NCBI RefSeq assembly: GCF_001949145.1
Contig: NW_019091673.1
Span: forward strand, 138,896-152,025
Direction of reading: 5' to 3'
Length of the DNA stretch: 13,130 bases
DNA from: Acanthaster planci
Lineage: Eukaryota > Echinodermata > Asteroidea > Valvatida > Acanthasteridae
Part shown: piece after piece, positions 9,094-13,130 of the stretch
How positions within the stretch are numbered: position 1 is the first letter of the stretch
How the letters are laid out: the number at the start of each line of letters is the position of its first letter
The notes under the pieces: model-generated
The model's input: only the letters and a program-made list of their open reading frames with translations
What the model was told of the DNA's origin: nothing
Databases searched by the model: none
Made by a program: the position numbers and the translations under genes

Positions 9094-10432
9094 CAACTAT
9101 GACTCTAATACAAAAGATCTGTTTGTTTCACATGAATTTATATTTCAATTAAGAATCATTCATTGGTTTACTGACACCACAAGCTGCCTACATGTACCTG
9201 TAGACAGAGGGAGGAAACTGCCGTTGGAATCACTCATCACTGATTGAGATGATCCCAGATCCATGTGAAACAGACAGGCCCTGAGGTGCATCTGGATCCA
9301 CTTACTTTGGCTTATGGAAACAAACTTGGCACATGTGTCCTAAGAAAATGATAATTAATGCAGGTCTTTCCATTTATCCCTCACACCACTTCGTTTATCC
9401 TATCAAGCATGGGTTTCATCCTTGGTTATATCTGCAAGTTCTACCAGTCCCCCTCCCCGCCCAAAAGAATGTCCAATGTACACGTACATGTATATATCAC
9501 AATGACATCATGGCCATTTCAATAATTCGTCACAACACTGCAGTGTTACGAGCATTTAAGGCTTACCCTTTCACTGATAGTTGTGTCAACACTGCCCAGG
9601 TCAGCAAGATGTTTCTCGCATGCAAATACATGTACACTGCAACCAGACTGATCATATAAATTCTTCCGTAGGTTGCTACTAGGTATGACTTACCATACAT
9701 GTATGATATACTTCAGACAGAGTACAAACCACAAGAAACATTCTTGCATGAAAACTGCTTAATAAAACAAACATTTGGCATATTGTAAGCTTTATAACGG
9801 TACAATGTGGAGGTAAGTCAAACAAATTAACACTGAAATTTTAATAGCATTTACTAGTGCACATTTCCAGATAAGGTTCCATTTCTTCACAATCCAAGTA
9901 ACATTGGGAGATTGCAGGCATTACTATGGCAAACATGTATCGGGCACTTATGCAAATTCACATTTATGAAGCCAAAACCTAACTGCTGCTGTAGAGGATA
10001 GAGAAATTAGGCACCCCCCAAAATTGAAATGGACCAGTCCTAAAGTCACTTAGTGGCCCTACCCCTGGACTTATGGTAGAACCCAAAGGACAGGATGTTT
10101 GCTCTGTTGACTGTGCTGGTCACTTGAGGCAGACCATTGCTTAAGTGAACACCACAATCAGCAAGTGTCCTTTTCTGCCCTTTGTCCACAGTCAAAGACA
10201 TTGATTCCAGTTTTATATACTGACACCCCCCCACGGGGGTACTACAATACACTGTCAGTTTTTACTGTTCGAAAATTATGACCATTACGTTGATTTGGGG
10301 AAAACTGGAAAGAATATACCGTCCCCAGCTGAGATTCAGCTAACTTTGGAATAAGAATAGCTTCACTTCTAAAATTTGAAGGTTTGCTACATGTACGTTA
10401 CATATTCACTCAATGTGAAAAGTTCTTTTTTC

Positions 10433-11212
10433 AGGTCCGAACTTTGCGGTTACCTAGAGGGAAGAAACAAGATCTCGCTCCCAAGCCTGAGACGGATCAT
10501 TTGTTCTCGCTACCAGGAATGGGAGGCAACCGAATTGCTCAAGGAGTTATCCCAGCTCACACAAGGTGTGAAGGAGATGCCACAGGCATTTCTACTTCGA
10601 GCATTTAACATCCGACAGAAGGTGATCTTCGCCAGCCAAGAAGTCGAGTCGAAACTGCGCTACGAGCCGCAGTTAGTCCATGAGATGTTTCGTCACACCC
10701 TACTAACCGGTCTACGTAGCGAAGCCATTAAAACAGAGCTCCGCCCCTATCTTGATGATCCTGAGACAACAGATGAGATTTTGTTTGAGAAAATGAATGT
10801 TTTCTCCAGTCTGGAAAATGAGAGGCGGGCCAAGCTCAATCAGGCCAGATTCACAGCAGTACAGAAAGTTGATGTGGAGGAGCCAAAACGGAAGGAAAGT
10901 CCGAAGCCAGGCATTCTGATGACAGAAATTACTGCCCTCAGAGCCGGCATTGCTGATTTGGCCCCCCTCAAGGGTCAAGGTGCCGCACTTCAGCAACAAC
11001 TACAGCAGAAACAAGAACCCCGTCAAGGAGAGCCCCAGCATCCCAAACCCCGCCGAGGCTGTGAGAAATGCTCCCGGGAACAACAAAGTGACACCTGCGA
11101 TCACTGTTATCACTGTGGGTCCTCAGAGCACTTTGCACGTGGATGCAAACAAAATAGGAGATCCAAGCCGCAGGGAAACAACAGAGGGTCGCTCCCAGGG
11201 GACAGGGAGTAG
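10433..11212 (+). pseudogene. gag: Ty3/gypsy-type Gag polyprotein fragment
   Basis: Gag packages element RNA into virus-like particles. The frame is open from a TTG at 10376, with the first in-frame ATG at 10391. Similarity as I know this family begins near 10436, so the first 20 or so residues are probably not gag. The visible order is: capsid-like helices rich in Leu and Arg (ATELLKELSQLTQ, then AFLLRAFNIRQKVIFASQE, LVHEMFRHTLLTGLRSEA and ELRPYLDDP), a Gln/Pro-rich linker, then a Cys pair region (CxxC, eight residues, CxxC at 11060-11107) overlapping a CCHC zinc knuckle, C-x2-C-x4-H-x4-C with Cys codons at 11105, 11114 and 11144 and His at 11129. The frame stops at TAG 11210-11212. The N-terminus appears truncated. 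Related elements in fish and cnidarians carry another Cys-rich finger after the knuckle. Here only a possible remnant (RECPKNHKTL, same frame after the stop) remains. Confidence 0.85.
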
Positions 11213-11868
11213 CCCCAGCAGCGGGAATGTCCCAAGAACCACAAAACCCTACAAGAGTTAATCAACTGGCGTGCCAAGTGACTACCAAGAGGGCACGAGT
11301 CAGGAATCTGGTTGGAAAGAAGTGTGTTGTCCAGTGTACCATCAATGATGTTCCAACAACAGTTCTTTGGGATACAGGTGCCCAAGTATCGATACTCAGT
11401 CTTTCCTGGGTAAATAGCAACCTAAAGGACAATCCTGTCTGACCCATCTCGGAGCTCCTTGACTGTCCTGAGGGGTTAGACTTGAGGGCTGCCAATGGAA
11501 CCTCAATCCCTTTCTTGGGATGGATTGATGTTAACCTTGCTCTACTACCAGAGAAGTCCAACAATACCTCCATCCAGTTTCCTGCTCTTGTAACTGAAGA
11601 CCTCCTCCAGAACCCTATCATCAGTTTCAACGTGATCGAAGAGGCAGTTACGTCCTATGGAAGCGGTGCCAATGATCTCCTGCCTGGGGCCATGACCACC
11701 TTGAGACGGGACCGAGCCAAAGTGCTTGTGCGAGTCATACAGATGCCAGAACAAGAAACACTTTGTACAGTGAGGACTGGCAAATGAAACACAGTCATAC
11801 CCAAGCAGAGTCTGGAAAGGGTTACATGTGTAGTCCATGCTGGTCTTCAAGGCAAGGCGACAGCACTG
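11158..11868 (+). pseudogene. pro: Ty3/gypsy-type aspartic protease, disrupted
   Basis: Retropepsin-type protease that in intact elements cleaves Gag-Pol. The frame is -1 relative to gag and opens after a TAG at 11155-11157, giving about 55 nt of overlap with gag. The active site is LWDTGAQVSILS, with the catalytic Asp codon at 11371-11373. The C-terminal hallmark is NPIISFNVIEE around 11611-11643, where the family more often has Gly for this Ser. Two in-frame TGA codons break it, at 11440-11442 and 11785-11787. TGA is the expected product of CpG decay in an Arg CGA codon, which fits an old methylated copy, but that origin is inference. After the second TGA the similarity continues (IPKQSLERV) to about 11868, then ends at a TAG (11869-11871) where the sequence changes to a different element. 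Confidence 0.82.
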
Positions 11869-11869
11869 T

Positions 11870-12663
11870 AGTGGGGAGGATGACAATTCTTCCTCAATTT
11901 CCACTGCATCGGTTACTCCGACGGGTGCATCAGACTGCAACCCTCATCCTAAAGACACGGGTATGCCCGTATCTGAAAAAGTGCTAGATTGGTGGAAGGA
12001 TCTTAGAACGAATAAGCTGTCTCCAGACAACCTTAAAGAGGAAGTAAAGTCTCATGTGGTAACAGTTGATCAAGTAAGCAACTTTGAACCTCCAGAATTG
12101 CCAACTGGGATTAACAAGGTCTTCAAGCAAGCTAATTTGTCCCTTGTCTCAGGGGATGACTGCTTTAAGTCGGCCCATGGACATGTTTTGAAGTCAGCTT
12201 TGCCACTTTTTCATCTGTTTGATGCTCTGGTGGATACAGAGTGCCCTGACTCAGTGAGTAAAAATCTTGTTGTTGAATATTTGACTTCAGCTTTGATTCT
12301 ACTAAGTTCAGCCAGCCAGAATTTGGCTATGGCACGTCAACATCTTTTTGATGAGATTGTGGATTTTGATGTCCTTCGCAAAAATTCCCCATCCATGAGT
12401 GAACTGTTTGGTTCTTCGATTATGAAAGACATTGAAGAGACTGAGAAAGCAAATAAATTAGCAGCGAAGGCTTTTGTACATCCCAGAAGGAAAAGTGGTT
12501 TGCACCATACCGTCATGCTATGGCACGTTTGCAGAGCAGGGGACGTAGTGGTGCCTTCAGCTGCAGTTCCTTTCACAACTTCAGCCGTAATACACCAATT
12601 GTCAAAGGAAGTGATGGTTCAAAACCAGCACGTAGCTTTCGCTCGCTCGAGCAGCAGAGTTAA
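11870..12663 (+). pseudogene. DIRS-type Gag-like protein, truncated and frameshifted
   Basis: The reading frame begins without a proper start at SGEDDNSSS and continues through WWKDLRTNKL, PPELPTGINKVFKQAN, a Leu/Ala-rich helical block (LTSALILLSSASQNLAMARQ) and SMSELFGSS, ending near ANKLAAKAF at about 12475. The block of ALxLL-type helices followed by an LFG motif is what I know from DIRS-family ORF1 proteins. The plausible C-terminus then lies one frame back (-1): APYRHAMARLQSRGRSG and a Ser/Arg-rich basic tail ending at TAA 12661-12663. The shift falls at about 12475-12495 and fits a one-base deletion or two-base insertion. A continuous 421-codon frame (11837-13102) hides this break by running on out of frame. 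Confidence 0.72.
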
Positions 12664-13130
12664 AAAAACTAAAAGACAAACCACTCCGTCCACAGGCCGG
12701 GCGCCTCCAATACTTTCTTCACCAATGGTTTTAAGTGACTCAGGACCCATGGGTATTAGAGAGCATCCAAGGGTATCATCTCAAGCTTCTCCAGACACCG
12801 CTGCAACATCACATTCCGGTAACAAAGATACAAAACCAGGCACAGAAAGCATCTATGTCAGCAGAAATAGAGTTAATGCTGGAAAAGGGAGCAATTACCA
12901 GAGAGAAACAAGTTGCAGGTCAGTTCATTTCTTCTGTGTTCCTCATTCCAAAGAAAAAAGGAGATCTCAGGCCTATTTTCAATTTACGGCCCCTGAACAG
13001 ATTTATTCAGTATCATCACTTCAAGACGGAGGGCCTAATAAGTGTAAAAAGTTTGCTGCAACTGAACCTATCCTCCATAGATCTGAAGGATGTTTTATAT
13101 AACAGGTTTTGCCCTTACCCAACGTATATT
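12636..13130 (+). pseudogene. DIRS-type reverse transcriptase, N-terminal part
   Basis: This frame copies element RNA into DNA in intact relatives. It opens after a TAG at 12633-12635, overlaps the gag end by about 28 nt, and carries GRLQYFLHQW, then an in-frame TAA at 12732-12734. From 12735 it is open to the window edge (132 codons). Visible landmarks are DPWVLESIQGY, the first in-frame ATG after the stop at 12855, then GQFISSVFLIPKK (12918-12956), LRPIFNLRPLN (12966-12998), HHFKTEG, and SIDLKD containing the motif A catalytic Asp (codon 13080-13082). The catalytic YxDD motif is beyond the edge. GQF...FLIPKK..LRPI.NL..LN with HFK.EG is characteristic of DIRS/PAT-type RTs and not of Ty3/gypsy. 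Because it has no stop in the window, it is easily overlooked. Confidence 0.82.

Larger units (their letters stand above)
8801..10432. other. Non-coding stretch, possibly minus-strand 3'UTR
   Basis: No recognisable gene. If the minus-strand AATAAA at 8795-8800 is used, the right-adjacent sequence would be 3'UTR of a minus-strand gene. The only minus-strand frame of note is 10046-10252, 68 codons, which I cannot assign. A frame on the + strand at 9333-9659 looks like chance. The stretch holds an 11-bp minisatellite (9056-9093), ACATGT-core palindromes, a 17-bp inverted repeat (8830-8846 and 8977-8993) and a C-run/G-run hairpin near 10226-10240. No LTR preceding the gag fragment at 10433 could be recognised. 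Confidence 0.45.
10433..11868 (+). mobile_element. Ty3/gypsy-type retrotransposon fragment (gag-protease)
   Basis: A colinear gag and aspartic-protease region without recognisable LTR, reverse transcriptase, RNase H or integrase. The left edge is abrupt, beginning inside gag at an acceptor-like TTTTTTCAG. The right edge is abrupt, with protease-downstream similarity ending at about 11868, where DIRS-type sequence starts. Gag and protease lie in different frames (protease in the -1 frame relative to gag), and the protease frame is cut by two TGA codons, so the copy is dead. Base composition is more GC-rich than the AT-rich flank on the left, which fits a recent arrival relative to the surrounding DNA. 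Confidence 0.85.
11869..13130 (+). mobile_element. DIRS-type retrotransposon fragment (gag and RT), runs off window
   Basis: Gag followed by reverse transcriptase in overlapping different frames, the order known for DIRS-like tyrosine-recombinase retroelements. No left terminal repeat is visible and the gag N-terminus is missing, so the left side is truncated at the junction with the gypsy fragment. RNase H, methyltransferase-like and tyrosine recombinase regions would lie to the right of the window. The copy carries one frameshift in gag and one in-frame TAA upstream of the RT core. Confidence 0.8.

Noticed and set aside
9089-9095. TGACTCA AP-1 site
   Set aside because: It falls at the edge of the 11-bp tandem repeat and is not near a recognised promoter; chance is sufficient.
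9176-9340. Minus-strand frame of about 55 codons ending before 9165
   Set aside because: Bounded closely by stops, no family resemblance and no clear splice signals at its edge.
10216-10245. C-run/G-run hairpin (cccccccacggggg) as a terminator or LTR end
   Set aside because: A rho-independent terminator does not apply in animal nuclear DNA, and no matching LTR boundary or repeat copy is visible.
12655-12675. A-rich run (gttaaaaaaactaaaag) as a -1 frameshift slippery site between DIRS gag and RT
   Set aside because: The gag stop TAA precedes the A-run in the gag frame, so ribosomes in that frame would terminate before reaching it; DIRS ORFs also commonly just overlap.

Overview
This is eukaryotic, animal nuclear DNA: AT-leaning, mostly non-coding, with spliced exons, AATAAA signals and retroelement debris. 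The one certain host gene is the 3' end of the clathrin adaptor gene AP2M1 (AP-2 mu subunit), identified from two exons whose product is nearly identical to the C-terminus of vertebrate mu-2. I see no bacterial operon, CRISPR array or RNA gene. The organism is probably an invertebrate deuterostome. A lancelet is my best guess, from the vertebrate-like AP2M1, the many ACATGT palindromes and the mix of Ty3/gypsy and DIRS-type elements, but this is inference and no marker here settles it.

Layout. 1-359 is the end of an AP2M1 intron. 360-471 is the penultimate coding exon seen here, 472-1743 an intron, and 1744-1878 the last coding exon with its stop. The intron carries a 362-bp element (820-1181) with TTAACCCTAAC ends and a TTAA duplication, which looks like a piggyBac-type MITE. 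A 3'UTR follows, with the first AATAAA at 2363. From about 2390 to 8730 I find no recognisable gene. One small stretch (6526-6624 or 6526-6672) has exon-like splice signals at both ends and an open frame. At 8738-8800 polyadenylation signals on both strands face each other, suggesting converging transcripts. 8800-10430 is again non-coding as far as I can tell, with an 11-bp minisatellite at 9056-9093.

The last 2.7 kb is retrotransposon sequence, all on the + strand. 10433-11868 is a decayed Ty3/gypsy-type gag and aspartic protease: CCHC knuckle, a DTG active site, a stop plus frame change between gag and protease, and two in-frame TGA codons. At about 11869 it switches abruptly into the middle of a DIRS-type (tyrosine-recombinase) retroelement: a gag fragment with one frameshift, then the start of a DIRS reverse transcriptase with one in-frame stop. 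The RT frame then stays open and runs off the window at 13130. The longest open frame in this part (11837-13102, 421 codons) is misleading: only about its first half follows the true gag frame, and its second half lies out of frame across the gag C-terminus and the RT.

The genes do not form a pathway. AP2M1 is a housekeeping endocytosis gene, and the rest is intergenic DNA colonised by transposons. The most interesting items are the Ty3/gypsy-to-DIRS junction, the intronic TTAA element, the acceptor-like site at the left edge of the gag, and the unassigned exon-like segment near 6.5 kb.
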